Part shown: positions 17,562 through 25,769 of the stretch, piece by piece
Numbering within the stretch: position 1 is the stretch's first letter
Layout: each line of letters starts with the position of its first letter
Source of the DNA: Streptomyces sulfonofaciens
GTDB lineage: Bacteria; Actinomycetota; Actinomycetes; Streptomycetales; Streptomycetaceae
Reading direction: 5' to 3'
Assembly: GCF_014656295.1 (NCBI RefSeq)
Contig: NZ_BNCD01000012.1
Span: 227,346-291,345 of the forward strand
Length of the DNA stretch: 64,000 nucleotides
Position numbers and translations under genes: made by a program
The notes under the pieces: generated by a model
The model's database searches: none
What the model saw: only the letters and a program-made list of their open reading frames with translations
What the model was told of the DNA's origin: nothing

Positions 17562-18611
17562 ATGAACGACGCGACGGGCGAGACACGCGGCACGGCGGCG
17601 GGCGCTGAGGGCGGTGCGGCGGCGGACGCCGGCCCCGCCGCGCGGCCGGCGGCACTGGGCAGACGGGCCTTCACCGGCCGCCTCCTCGCCGGGGGCGCGG
17701 CGGCGGCCGCCCTCGGCACGGCCGCGGTCGCCGCGACACGCCCCACGGCGGCCGCGGCCGCCGCCCGGCCCGCCGCGACGGCACCCGCGGGCGGCGAGGT
17801 CCGGCACCTGAGGATGTACGCGGAGAAGCTTCCGGACGGCCGGATGGGCTACGGCCTGGAGAAGGGGAAGGCGACCGTCCCGGGCCCGCTGATCGAGCTC
17901 AACGAGGGCGACACCCTGCACATCGAGTTCGAGAACACCATGGACGTGGCGGCGAGCCTGCACGTGCACGGCGTGGACTACGAGATCACCAGCGACGGCA
18001 CGGCGATGACGCACAGCCACGTGGAGCCGGGCGGCACCCGCACCTACACCTGGCGCACCCACGCCCCGGGCCGCCGCGCGGACGGCACCTGGCGGGCGGG
18101 CAGCGCCGGCTACTGGCACTACCACGACCACGTCGTCGGCACCGAGCACGGCACCGGCGGCCTGCGCGCCGGGCTCTACGGACCGGTGATCGTCCGCAGG
18201 AAGGGCGACATCCTGCCGGAGCGGACCTTCACGATCGTCTTCAACGACATGACCATCAACAACCTGCCCGCCGGGCCCGACCTGGAGGCCACCGTCGGCG
18301 AACGGGTCGAGTTCGTCTCGATCACGCACGGCGAGTACTACCACACCTTCCACCTGCACGGACACCGCTGGGCCGACAACCGCACCGGCCTGCTCACCGG
18401 TCCCGACGACCCCAGCCAGGTGGTGGACAACAAGATCGTGGGCCCCGGCGACTCCTTCGGCTTCCAGGTGATCGCGGGCGAGGGCGTGGGCGCGGGCGCC
18501 TGGATGTACCACTGCCACGTGCAGAGCCACTCCGACATGGGCATGGTCGGCCGCTTCCTCGTCAAGAAGGCGGACGGCACCATTCCGGACTACGAGGCGC
18601 ACCACCACTGA
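17562..18611 (+). CDS. small (two-domain) laccase, Tat-exported multicopper oxidase
   Basis: Two-domain laccase (SLAC type), 349 residues, oxidising phenolics with reduction of oxygen to water at the outer face of the cell. The signal sequence holds a twin-arginine motif (GRRAFTGRLLAGG). Copper-binding motifs are in order: HVHG, HYHDH, HTFHLHGH and HCHVQSHSDMG, the full set for type 1 and trinuclear sites. The protein ends in a His-rich EAHHH. ATG 17562 has a GGGAG box eight bases upstream; longer frames upstream are spurious. It matches S. coelicolor SCO6712 by position and type. Laccase next to protocatechuate catabolism fits use of lignin-derived aromatics. Confidence 0.93.
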   Translation: MNDATGETRGTAAGAEGGAAADAGPAARPAALGRRAFTGRLLAGGAAAAALGTAAVAATRPTAAAAAARPAATAPAGGEVRHLRMYAEKLPDGRMGYGLEKGKATVPGPLIELNEGDTLHIEFENTMDVAASLHVHGVDYEITSDGTAMTHSHVEPGGTRTYTWRTHAPGRRADGTWRAGSAGYWHYHDHVVGTEHGTGGLRAGLYGPVIVRRKGDILPERTFTIVFNDMTINNLPAGPDLEATVGERVEFVSITHGEYYHTFHLHGHRWADNRTGLLTGPDDPSQVVDNKIVGPGDSFGFQVIAGEGVGAGAWMYHCHVQSHSDMGMVGRFLVKKADGTIPDYEAHHH

Positions 18612-18765
18612 GACGCCGGCGCGCCGCCCGCTGCGCCCCGTCCCACCTCGGATATCACCCGTGCGGACGACACGCCGGTCGCCCGCGGGGAGCGCTCTCT
18701 CCTGTGCGCCACCGCGGCTAGGGTGGTCGAGACCAGTCGTCCACCCCAGTCACAGGAGCCCGAAG

Positions 18766-19824
18766 GTGAGCCAACCGACGACCGATCCGCGTCCCACACT
18801 GGAGGCCGTGGCCGCACGTGCCGGGGTGTCACGGGCCACGGTTTCCCGTGTCGTCAACGGCAGCACGGGCGTGCGGAAGTCGCTCGCCGAGCGGGTCAGG
18901 CGCGCGGTCGAGGAGCTCGGTTACGTGCCCAACCAGGCCGCGCGCAGCCTGGTGACCCGGCGGCACGACGCCATCGCGGTGGTCGTGGCGGAGCCCGAGA
19001 CGCGGATCTTCGCCGACCCGTTCTTCGGACTCCAGCTCCGCGGCATCAGCAAGGAGCTCGCCGCGCACGACTCCCAGCTCGTCCTGCTGCTCACCGAGGG
19101 CCCGGACGACTACGCGCGCGTGGGGCGCTACCTCGCGGGCGGCCACGTCGACGGCGCGCTCGCCTTCTCGCTGCACCTGGACGACGCGCTGCCCGGCATC
19201 GTGCGCGCCACCGGCGTGCCCACCGTGTTCGGCGGCCGGCCCTACTGGTCGGACACCAGGCGCGACGTGCCGTACGTCGACTGCGACAACCGCGGCGGGG
19301 CCCGGGACGCCGTCAGGCACCTGGTGGCGCTGGGCCGCACCCGGATCGCGCACATCACCGGGCCGCTCGACCAGACCTCGGCAGTGGACCGCCTGGACGG
19401 CTACCGCGAGGTCCTGGCGGGCGCCGACCCGCGTCTGATCGAGGAGTGCGACTTCACCTCGGCGGGCGGCGAACGGGCCATGCGCGACCTGCTCGACCGC
19501 TGTCCCGACCTCGACGGGGTCTTCGCCGCCAACGACCTGTCGGCCGCCGGCGCGCTCAGGGTGCTGCGCGAGCGCGGTCTGCGGGTCCCCGAGGACGTCG
19601 CGGTGGTCGGCTTCGACGACATGCTGCACGTCGCGGAGCAGACCGATCCGCCGCTGACCACGGTCCGCCAGGACATCGAGGGGATGGGCCGCCTGATGGC
19701 CCGCCTGCTGCTGCACGGCCGGGACCGCGGCCAGCCGCCCGGCACCGTCGTCCGGGAGGCGCCGGGCGCCGAGCCCGCCCCCGTCGTCACCCAGACGACC
19801 CTGGTGCGCCGCGCCTCGGCCTGA
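18766..19824 (+). CDS. LacI family transcriptional regulator
   Basis: LacI/GalR regulator of 352 residues. The N-terminal helix-turn-helix and hinge are clear (TLEAVAARAGVSRATVSRVV, then VRRAVEELGYVPNQAARSL), followed by a periplasmic-binding-protein-like sensor (FGGRPYW, VDCDNRGGARDAV, GFDDMLHVAEQTDPPLTTV). The GTG at 18766 follows an AGGAG box nine bases upstream. It sits 154 bp after the laccase gene on the same strand. The target is unknown; sugar-linked control of the adjacent secreted dehydrogenase/laccase group is plausible. Confidence 0.92.
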   Translation: MSQPTTDPRPTLEAVAARAGVSRATVSRVVNGSTGVRKSLAERVRRAVEELGYVPNQAARSLVTRRHDAIAVVVAEPETRIFADPFFGLQLRGISKELAAHDSQLVLLLTEGPDDYARVGRYLAGGHVDGALAFSLHLDDALPGIVRATGVPTVFGGRPYWSDTRRDVPYVDCDNRGGARDAVRHLVALGRTRIAHITGPLDQTSAVDRLDGYREVLAGADPRLIEECDFTSAGGERAMRDLLDRCPDLDGVFAANDLSAAGALRVLRERGLRVPEDVAVVGFDDMLHVAEQTDPPLTTVRQDIEGMGRLMARLLLHGRDRGQPPGTVVREAPGAEPAPVVTQTTLVRRASA

Positions 19825-20011
19825 GCCACCGGGGCTCCGGGGAGCCACGCCCCGAGCCTGCGGCGGGTACGGAGGCTCGCGCCGAGAGCGTTCTCCCGCC
19901 GGGTGCGCGCGGGCGGCTCCGGCGCTTCCGTGCCCGTCGCACTCGGGCGGCGCGCCGCGGTGGGCGGTGCCAGACTCGGTGCCAGAGCACCCGGGAACCC
20001 AAGGAGTGCAC

Positions 20012-20791
20012 ATGCTCACCACCCGTTTCGTCGACGGCGCCCCGAACTGGCTGGACCTGGCCACTCCCGACATGGGCGGTGCCCAGGCCTTCTACCGCGA
20101 CCTGTTCGGCTGGGACTACCGCCTGGCCGGACCCGACGCCGGCGGGTACGGAATGTTCCGGCTGAACGGCAAGGTGGTCGCCGGCGGTATGACCGTCGAT
20201 CCCGACCAGGGCCCGCCCGCATGGAGCATCTTCTTCCAGAGTTCCGACGCGGACACCACCGCCCAGGCCGCCGAGGACGCCGGCGGCTCCGTGCGCTTCA
20301 AGCCGATGGACGTGATGGACCAGGGCCGGATGGCGGTGCTGGCCGACCCCGCGGGCACTCCCTTCGGAGTCTGGCAGCCCGCCGCCAACAAGGGGCTGGA
20401 CACGGTGAACGAGAAGAGCGCCCTGTGCTGGACCGAGCTGTACACCCCCGACGTCCAGGCCGCCGCCGAGTTCTTCGGCTCGGCACTCGGCTGGACCACC
20501 GAGGAGATGCCGTACAGCGGCGGCACGTACACCATCGCCTCCCCGGCCGGCGGCGGCGAGGACGCCGGCTTCGGCGGCCTGGTGCCGCTCTCCGCCGACC
20601 CGCGGGCCTCCACCCCCTACTGGCTGCCGTACTTCGCGGTCCCGGACGCCGACGCCGCCCGCGGCAGGGTGCAGGAGCTGGGCGGCAGGGCCCTGGGGAC
20701 GGCGGTGGACATCGAGGACGTGGGCCGCATCGCACAGCTCGCCGACCCGTACGGGGCCAGGTTCGCGGTGCTCGCGCCCAGCGGGCGGTGA
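20012..20791 (+). CDS. VOC family protein (tandem glyoxalase/bleomycin-resistance domains)
   Basis: Protein of 259 residues with two VOC domains (about 8-125 and 138-255), each starting with a beta-strand and a helix such as GAQAFYRDLFGWDYR and AAAEFFGSALGWTTE. The ends ADPAGTPFGVWQP and ADPYGARFAVLAP are typical. AAGGAG lies five bases before ATG 20012. Streptomyces homologues are called glyoxalase-like or hydroxylase; the metal-binding His/Glu pattern is incomplete, so substrate and even catalysis are uncertain. Confidence 0.88.
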   Translation: MLTTRFVDGAPNWLDLATPDMGGAQAFYRDLFGWDYRLAGPDAGGYGMFRLNGKVVAGGMTVDPDQGPPAWSIFFQSSDADTTAQAAEDAGGSVRFKPMDVMDQGRMAVLADPAGTPFGVWQPAANKGLDTVNEKSALCWTELYTPDVQAAAEFFGSALGWTTEEMPYSGGTYTIASPAGGGEDAGFGGLVPLSADPRASTPYWLPYFAVPDADAARGRVQELGGRALGTAVDIEDVGRIAQLADPYGARFAVLAPSGR

Positions 20792-20970
20792 CCTTGCGGG
20801 TGCGGGTGCGCGAGGGTGCCGGGGATTCGCGGCGCACGGGCGGCGCGCCGGGCGCGGCGCCGTGGCTTATGCTGCCGCGGCCCCTACACTGGCCGTGCCG
20901 GAGGGGCTTTCGCGGCGCGTTGATGAGTCGTTGATCGGTTGTTTTGCGCGGCCCGGAACGATGCCGAACC

Positions 20971-21219
20971 ATGCGGATCGACAGCACCATCGGGACCGAC
21001 ATCGCCTGGCAGCAGCAGGCACTCTGCGCACAGGTCGGCACCGATTTCTTCTTCCCCGAGCCGGGCAGCTCCGTTCGGGAGGCCAAGCGCATATGCCAGT
21101 TGTGCCAGATGCGCGAGGCGTGCCTGGAGTACGCGCTCACCCATGACGAGCGGTTCGGCGTGTGGGGCGGGCTCTCCGAGAAGGAGCGGCACGACCTGCG
21201 GCGCGACGACTCGTCCTGA
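20971..21219 (+). CDS. WhiB-like iron-sulfur regulator
   Basis: Small Wbl protein, 82 residues, expected to hold a 4Fe-4S cluster through four cysteines: one in ALCAQ and three in ICQLCQMREAC (C-x2-C-x5-C). The GVWGG turn and the basic tail follow (GVWGGLSEKERHDLRR). Wbl proteins work with sigma factor HrdB in development, redox response or resistance. ATG 20971 begins the conserved part; the ribosome site is weak. Upstream are two GTTGAT repeats 11 bp apart (20919 and 20930) that could be phased half-sites. The subgroup cannot be fixed from sequence alone. Confidence 0.93.
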   Translation: MRIDSTIGTDIAWQQQALCAQVGTDFFFPEPGSSVREAKRICQLCQMREACLEYALTHDERFGVWGGLSEKERHDLRRDDSS

Positions 21220-21266
21220 GGCGGGCGAACCACGGGATCGACAGGACCGTCGGCTAGGTTCCGGAC

Positions 21267-21959
21267 ATGGACCATGCCTCCTTCCTCCGCCACCTCGACC
21301 GTGAGCTGGGTGCCTTCCGTAGCTGTCTCGGCGCCGACCTCGCGGTGCCCGTGGCGACCTGCGGCGACTGGACCCTGCACGACCTCGCCGAGCACCTCGG
21401 CCGCTCCGGCCTGGCGGCCGCGGCCGCCGTGACCGAGGGCCGCGGCGACTTCCGGGCGCCGCCCGCGCCCCGCGACCCGGGCCTGCTGCTGCGGTGGTTC
21501 GACGAGGCGGCCGCGACCCTGCTGGACGCGCTCGACACGGACCCGGCCACGCCCGCCTGGACCTTCCACCCGCCGCACACGGTCGGCTTCTGGCAGCGCC
21601 GCCGGTGCCTGGAGACGCTGGTCCACCGGTGGGACGCGGAGCAGGCGCTGGGCGGCGCACGGCCGTTCGACGCGGAACTGGCGGGCGAGGGGGTGGCCGA
21701 GGTGCTCGACACCCTCGCGCCGCGGCGGATCGCCCGCGGCCGGACCCGCCCGCCCCGGCAGGCGCTCCGCCTCGACGCCACCGACACCGGAGGCTCCTGG
21801 GTCTACGGCCCCGGTTCGCCCGTGGCCGCCGTCGCCGGCCCGGCCGGGCAACTGCTGCTGATGCTCTGGGGGCGGCTGCCGGCCGACGGGCCCGGATTCG
21901 CCTGGAAGGGCGACCGCGGCGCGGGCCTCGCCGTGCTGGAGGGGCCGCTCGCGGCGTGA
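21267..21959 (+). CDS. maleylpyruvate isomerase-family mycothiol-dependent protein
   Basis: DinB/MDMPI-fold protein of 230 residues. The metal-binding pattern is visible as His in LHDLAEHLG (residues about 32-40) and a later His in CLETLVHRWDAEQAL. The family uses mycothiol, the actinobacterial thiol, in isomerase or S-transferase reactions, but most members are uncharacterised. The ATG is only six bases after a TAGGTT -10-like box and has no ribosome site, so the mRNA may be leaderless. It converges on the DDAH gene. Confidence 0.85.
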   Translation: MDHASFLRHLDRELGAFRSCLGADLAVPVATCGDWTLHDLAEHLGRSGLAAAAAVTEGRGDFRAPPAPRDPGLLLRWFDEAAATLLDALDTDPATPAWTFHPPHTVGFWQRRRCLETLVHRWDAEQALGGARPFDAELAGEGVAEVLDTLAPRRIARGRTRPPRQALRLDATDTGGSWVYGPGSPVAAVAGPAGQLLLMLWGRLPADGPGFAWKGDRGAGLAVLEGPLAA

Positions 21960-22012
21960 GCGCCCGCGCGGGGCGCCGCCTGTGCCGCGCGGCCGGCCCC
22001 TGCCGGTCGAAG

Positions 22013-22026
22013 GCCCCGCGCGGGGC
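22013..22026. terminator. palindrome between convergent MDMPI and DDAH genes
   Basis: GCCCCGCGCGGGGC is a perfect 14-bp palindrome between two converging genes, and partly complementary GC stretches lie upstream at 21961-21975. It has no T-run, as is usual for Streptomyces. A bidirectional terminator is the simplest reading. Confidence 0.4.
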
Positions 22027-22106
22027 AGTCGCTCAGAAGGAGTCGCGTCGGGCGGGCAGGGAAGAGCGGCAGGACGCCCGCCCGGACACGGGGCGGCCAG
22101 GCCGGC

Positions 22107-22892
22107 TCAGGCGTACAGCTCCCGCAGCCGCACCGACAGGCACGTCACGCCGCCCTCCAGCTTCTCGAACTCGCTGATGTCCACGATCACCGGCTCATGG
22201 CCCAGCTCGGCCAGCAGTTCGGCGGTCTTCGGAGCGCTCGCGGCCATCAGCAGCTTGTTGCCGCCGAGCAGCACCACCTGGGAGCCGGTCTCCTCGGGAA
22301 CGGGCAGGAAGCGGGGGAAGAGCGACGGCTGGTCCACCAGCGGTGCGTACCCGATGACCGTGCCGTCGGGCAGCGCGGTCAGTGCGGACTTCAGGTGCAG
22401 CACCTGGGCCACGGGCACCGCGACCACCCGTGCCCCGAGCGGTTCGAAGGCCGCCCTGAGCTGCTGGACGCCCGCCGCGTTGGTGCGCCCGCCGCGGCCC
22501 ACGTAGAGGGTGTCGCCGATCTTCAGGACGTCACCGCCGTCCAGGGTGCCGGGCTCCCACACCCAGTTCACCGAGGCGCCGAGCCGGGCCACGGCCTGCT
22601 CGACCCCGACCGTCTCGGCGCGCCGGGCGCGGGCGCCGGGCCGGGTGATCAGGGCGACGTTGCGGAAGACGACGACGGTGTCCTCGATGAAGACCGAGTC
22701 GGGGCACTCCTCGGCCCGCTCGACCTCCACCGTCTCCCAGCCGTGGGAGCGCAGCGTGGCCGCGTACGTCTCCCACTGGTGGAGCGCGAGGCGCACGTCC
22801 ACGGGGGAGCGCTCCTTGCGGGTGAGGATGCCTTCGGCGAGGCGGGGGCCTGGGCGGCGGATCAAGACCTTCTGGGATGGCACGGCGGCCAT
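22107..22892 (-). CDS. ddaH: dimethylarginine dimethylaminohydrolase (DDAH)
   Basis: Amidinotransferase-fold hydrolase of 261 residues that converts methylated arginine (or a related guanidine) to citrulline plus amine. Substrate and catalytic motifs are FIEDTVVV (about residues 68-75), GTLDGGDVL, HLKSALT with catalytic His166, and the C-terminal GGVTCLSVRL with nucleophile Cys251. The length equals characterised bacterial DDAH. It is monocistronic and divergent from the GOLPH3-like gene. Arginine deiminase is longer and is excluded. Confidence 0.92.
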   Translation of the reverse strand: MAAVPSQKVLIRRPGPRLAEGILTRKERSPVDVRLALHQWETYAATLRSHGWETVEVERAEECPDSVFIEDTVVVFRNVALITRPGARARRAETVGVEQAVARLGASVNWVWEPGTLDGGDVLKIGDTLYVGRGGRTNAAGVQQLRAAFEPLGARVVAVPVAQVLHLKSALTALPDGTVIGYAPLVDQPSLFPRFLPVPEETGSQVVLLGGNKLLMAASAPKTAELLAELGHEPVIVDISEFEKLEGGVTCLSVRLRELYA

Positions 22893-23069
22893 GATGCCTG
22901 CCGGAATCGGTCGAAAGAAGTCCTTTGGAGTGGCGGTTTCGAAGACGGATCGTTCATGCGCTGGTCAGCGGGGGTGACCGGGGGCGTGAGCGGTGCCAGG
23001 GGGGCGCGCCGGATGGGGCGCGTACGCCCCGCCGTTCTCCTCCCGGCGGTGCCGGCGGCCTATCGTGGT

Positions 23070-23134
23070 GGCCCCCGGCCGCGCGGCCGGGGGCCTGCCG
23101 TGTCCGGGCCCCCGGCGGGCCGCGCCGGGGCCCC
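23070..23134 (+). promoter_or_regulatory. two strong GC hairpins in the GPP34 leader
   Basis: A perfect 26-bp palindrome (23070-23095; arms GGCCCCCGGCC) is followed by a second hairpin with 12-base arms and one mismatch (23106-23117 with 23123-23134). They lie between a TATCGT -10-like box (23061) and the ribosome site of the GPP34 gene, so they would form the 5' leader. The location between divergent genes makes a plain terminator unlikely. Confidence 0.45.
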
Positions 23135-23150
23135 AGCGAAGGGAACTCCC

Positions 23151-23819
23151 GTGCCCGTCCCGCCACCTCCGCCGCCCTCGCTGCCCGCCCGGCTCTACCT
23201 GCTCGCCTGGGACGCCGGGCGCGGTAGACCGGCGGGCGGAGCGCATCTGCACCACCTGGTGCGCGCGGGCGCGCTCACCGAACTGGCGCAGCGCGGTCTG
23301 CTCGCCGACGAGGACGGCATCGTGACGCCCGCGGACGCCGACGCCCGCACCGGCGACCGCGCCCTGGACGGGCTGCTGGAACTCGTCGCGGAGTCCCGGC
23401 CGCGCACCTGGAAGTCATGGGTGAGCCTGCGCGCCCGGGTCACCCTCGCCGAGGTGCGCGAACAACTGACCGCCGACGGATGGCTGCGTCCCCGGCGGCG
23501 GCGGATACTCGGTCTCTTCCCCAAGGCGGGCTTCGAGCCGGTGCGCACCGACGCGGTCGCGGTACTGCGCGCGGACGTGCGCGACGTCCTGACGGGGCCC
23601 GTGCCGACGGCCGAGGTGCCGAAGGACGGTGCCGCACTGGTGGCGCTCGTGGCCGCGGCGGAACTGCGCACGGTGGTGTCAGGCCGGGAGCGCAGGCGCC
23701 ACAAGGAGCGGATCGAGGCCCTTGCGGAGCGGGCCGGCGCGGCCGGCCCCGCGCTGCGGCAGGTGATCGGGGAGGTCAGGGCGCTGGCGATCGTCGCGGC
23801 CACGTCGGGCGGAGGCTGA
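23151..23819 (+). CDS. GOLPH3/GPP34 family protein
   Basis: Bacterial member of the GPP34 (Golgi phosphoprotein 3) family, 222 residues. The start LPARLYLLAWDAGRGRP and the GAHLHHLVRAGALTELAQRG repeat are typical, as is the C-terminal LRTVVSGRERRRHKERIEAL. In eukaryotes the fold binds PI4P at the Golgi; actinobacteria encode many paralogues of unknown function, possibly membrane-lipid binding. GTG 23151 follows AAGGGA. Converges with ssgD, whose stop is 18 bp away. Confidence 0.88.
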   Translation: MPVPPPPPPSLPARLYLLAWDAGRGRPAGGAHLHHLVRAGALTELAQRGLLADEDGIVTPADADARTGDRALDGLLELVAESRPRTWKSWVSLRARVTLAEVREQLTADGWLRPRRRRILGLFPKAGFEPVRTDAVAVLRADVRDVLTGPVPTAEVPKDGAALVALVAAAELRTVVSGRERRRHKERIEALAERAGAAGPALRQVIGEVRALAIVAATSGGG

Positions 23820-23837
23820 CCGGCTGCCGCGGCGGCG

Positions 23838-24254
23838 TCAGCAGGCGTCCCGCATCAGTTCCGCGAGGTCGTGGTCGAGGTCCACGTACCGCTCCTCGTC
23901 GCCCGTCGCGACCAGGGTCTCCGTACGTCGCAGGAAGCGGCGCAGCTCGTGGCTGCGGACATGGACGAGAGCGGTGCCCTCGGGGGCGTGGAACTCGAGG
24001 ACCGTGCGCTCGTAGCCGTAGGGGCGCACCCGGACGTCGCCCTCGCCCACGGCGTCCTCCAGGCCGGCGGCCAGCAGTTCACGGGCGAAGGTCCAGCACA
24101 CCTCGACGCCTTCCAGCGTCGCCGGGGCGGGAAAGGTCATACGGACGGCGAAGGGGTCACTCCGGTCATAGTGGAGGGTGGCGGAAATGGTGGGCATGCG
24201 TGGCGCGGCGGCGACCAGGCGGGCCTCTACGGCTTGCTCGATGACGGTGGACAT
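23838..24254 (-). CDS. ssgD: SsgA-like sporulation/cell-wall protein (SsgD)
   Basis: SsgA-like protein (SALP) of 138 residues, a family confined to sporulating actinomycetes that guides septation and cell-wall events. Typical segments are LHYDRSDPFAVRMTF, VCWTFARELLAAGL, GEGDVRVRP and GTALVHVRSHELRRFLRRT. ATG 24254 has a GGGAG box; longer frames add non-family sequence. The position between the laccase region and the fad genes matches S. coelicolor ssgD (SCO6722) from memory. Its 620-bp upstream region contains a Crp-like site. Confidence 0.88.
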   Translation of the reverse strand: MSTVIEQAVEARLVAAAPRMPTISATLHYDRSDPFAVRMTFPAPATLEGVEVCWTFARELLAAGLEDAVGEGDVRVRPYGYERTVLEFHAPEGTALVHVRSHELRRFLRRTETLVATGDEERYVDLDHDLAELMRDAC

Positions 24255-24875
24255 CGCCTGCTCCCTGCTGACGGCTTTACGGCGTGAAATGGTGACGCGC
24301 GCTTCCTGGACGGACGGTGGGACTGCGGAGGCCGCCGGAACGGCACGGCCCCCATGGGAAAAGACGGATGAACGGCCGGTTCCGTGCATGCCCTGTCGAG
24401 TGACCTCTGTCACCGCCTTCACGCCTCCCGGTGCGCGTCCGGTTCCTGCTTGCCGGACGGACCCGGGCAGCGGGCCGCTGACCTGCGATCAGACCGGGCC
24501 CCGGCCGGACTGCTCGCGGTGGGCGGCGAGTTCGCTCGCCGTCCGGAACGCCGTGAAGTCCACGATGCGGTACGAAAAGAACCCGCGATCCGGTACGAGC
24601 GGACGCCCGCGGTCGCGAACGGACCCGACCCGGGGGGCCGTTCGCGAGCCGCCCGGTCGGGCGCCACGGCGACGGTCGCCGCTGTCCCGGGTGTCCTCGG
24701 CCGCGGCGGTGGAGAAGTCCCCGGCGGCGAGGCGCTCGTCGGGCCGGGCCGCGTGCCGCGGCACCACCGCCCCCGCGGCCTCCGGCGCCGGGGTGAGGGC
24801 GGGTGGGTTCCGGCGCGAACACTGCCGGGACCCTGTCGGGGACGGCGCCGCGCGGCCCGTATCCTCGTGCCCACC
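24255..24875. other. long divergent intergenic region (ssgD / endonuclease V)
   Basis: About 620 bp with no gene I can support; the open frames are Arg/Pro-rich shadows. The ssgD-proximal half is less GC rich and holds the Crp-like motif. The last 20 bp carry a TATCCT -10-like box for the endonuclease gene. Room for an unrecognised sRNA exists, but I see no specific sign of one. Confidence 0.45.
24400..24413. promoter_or_regulatory. Crp-like binding site upstream of ssgD
   Basis: GTGACCTCTGTCAC is an inverted repeat (GTGAC/GTCAC, 4-nt spacer) and fits the Streptomyces Crp consensus GTG-N6-GNCAC. It lies about 145 bp upstream of the ssgD start. Crp influences germination and development in S. 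coelicolor, so a developmental gene target is plausible. Binding is inferred. Confidence 0.45.
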
Positions 24876-25679
24876 ATGGCCGTGCCGATCTTCGCACCCG
24901 TCCCCGCCGACTGGCCCGCCACCGAGGAGCACGCCAGGGCGGTCCAGCGCGAACTGCGCGGGCGCGTCGTGCTCGACGAGCCGGGCCCGCCGCCCGGCAC
25001 CGGCCGGGTGACAGGCGTCGACGTCGCCTACGACGACGAGCGGGACGTCGTCGTCGCGGCGGCCGTGGTACTGGACGCGGCCACGCTCACCGTCGTCGAG
25101 GAGGCCACGGCGGCCGGCCCGGTGGCGTTCCCGTACGTGCCGGGGCTGCTGGCCTTCCGTGAACTGCCCGCCGTGCTCGCCGCCCTGGACTCGCTCGCCG
25201 GGGACCCGGGCCTCGTGGTGTGCGACGGGTACGGCCGGGCCCATCCGCGGCGCTTCGGCCTCGCGAGCCACCTCGGCGTGCTCACCGGCCTGCCCGCCCT
25301 GGGCGTCGCGAAGAACCCGTTCACCTTCTCCTGCGCCGACCCGCCCGCGGCGCGGGGCTCGACCTCGCCGCTGCTGGACGGCGGTGAGGTGGTCGGGCGC
25401 GCGCTGCGCACCCAGGACGGCGTCAGGCCGGTCTTCGTCTCGGTGGGCCACCGCGTGGACCTGGAGACGGCCTGCGCGCACACCCTCCGGCTCGCCCCGC
25501 GCTTCCGGCTCCCGGAGTCCACCAGGCACGCGGACGCCCTCTGCCGGCGTGCGCTGCGCGCGGCCACTCTCCACCAACCCCGTGCGCCCGGCCACCCGCC
25601 CGTGCCGTGGGGCAAGCCCCCTGAGCCCGGGGACGGACCCGGGAGCACACCCGAGGCCCGGGAGCGGAGCCAGAACTGA
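24876..25679 (+). CDS. nfi: endonuclease V (deoxyinosine 3' endonuclease)
   Basis: DNA repair enzyme that nicks next to deoxyinosine, 267 residues. Conserved motifs are GVDVAYDDE with the first metal aspartate, FPYVPGLLAFRELPA (wedge region with the catalytic Glu), CDGYGRAHPRRFGLASHLG and GVAKNPF. The C-terminal 35 residues are Pro-rich and not conserved. ATG 24876 is chosen; an in-frame GTG at 24867 would add three residues. A TATCCT box at 24860 makes a leaderless or nearly leaderless transcript likely. Confidence 0.92.
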   Translation: MAVPIFAPVPADWPATEEHARAVQRELRGRVVLDEPGPPPGTGRVTGVDVAYDDERDVVVAAAVVLDAATLTVVEEATAAGPVAFPYVPGLLAFRELPAVLAALDSLAGDPGLVVCDGYGRAHPRRFGLASHLGVLTGLPALGVAKNPFTFSCADPPAARGSTSPLLDGGEVVGRALRTQDGVRPVFVSVGHRVDLETACAHTLRLAPRFRLPESTRHADALCRRALRAATLHQPRAPGHPPVPWGKPPEPGDGPGSTPEARERSQN

Positions 25680-25685
25680 GCGCTT

Positions 25686-25739
25686 GCTTGCCGCAAGCCT
25701 TGTGTCGGCCGCGGCCTGTTCCTAACATCATCACTGTTA
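25686..25739 (+). promoter_or_regulatory. promoter/operator region of the CoA-transferase gene
   Basis: Two inverted repeats: GCTTG-CCG-CAAGC (25686-25698) and TAACA-N7-TGTTA (25723-25727 with 25735-25739). The second lies in an AT-rich patch 31 bp before the ATG and looks like an operator. The first could be a small terminator for the endonuclease gene or another half of the control region. Confidence 0.4.
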
Positions 25740-25769
25740 CATCGGTTGTGTCACAGAGCTGGGGGCCCG

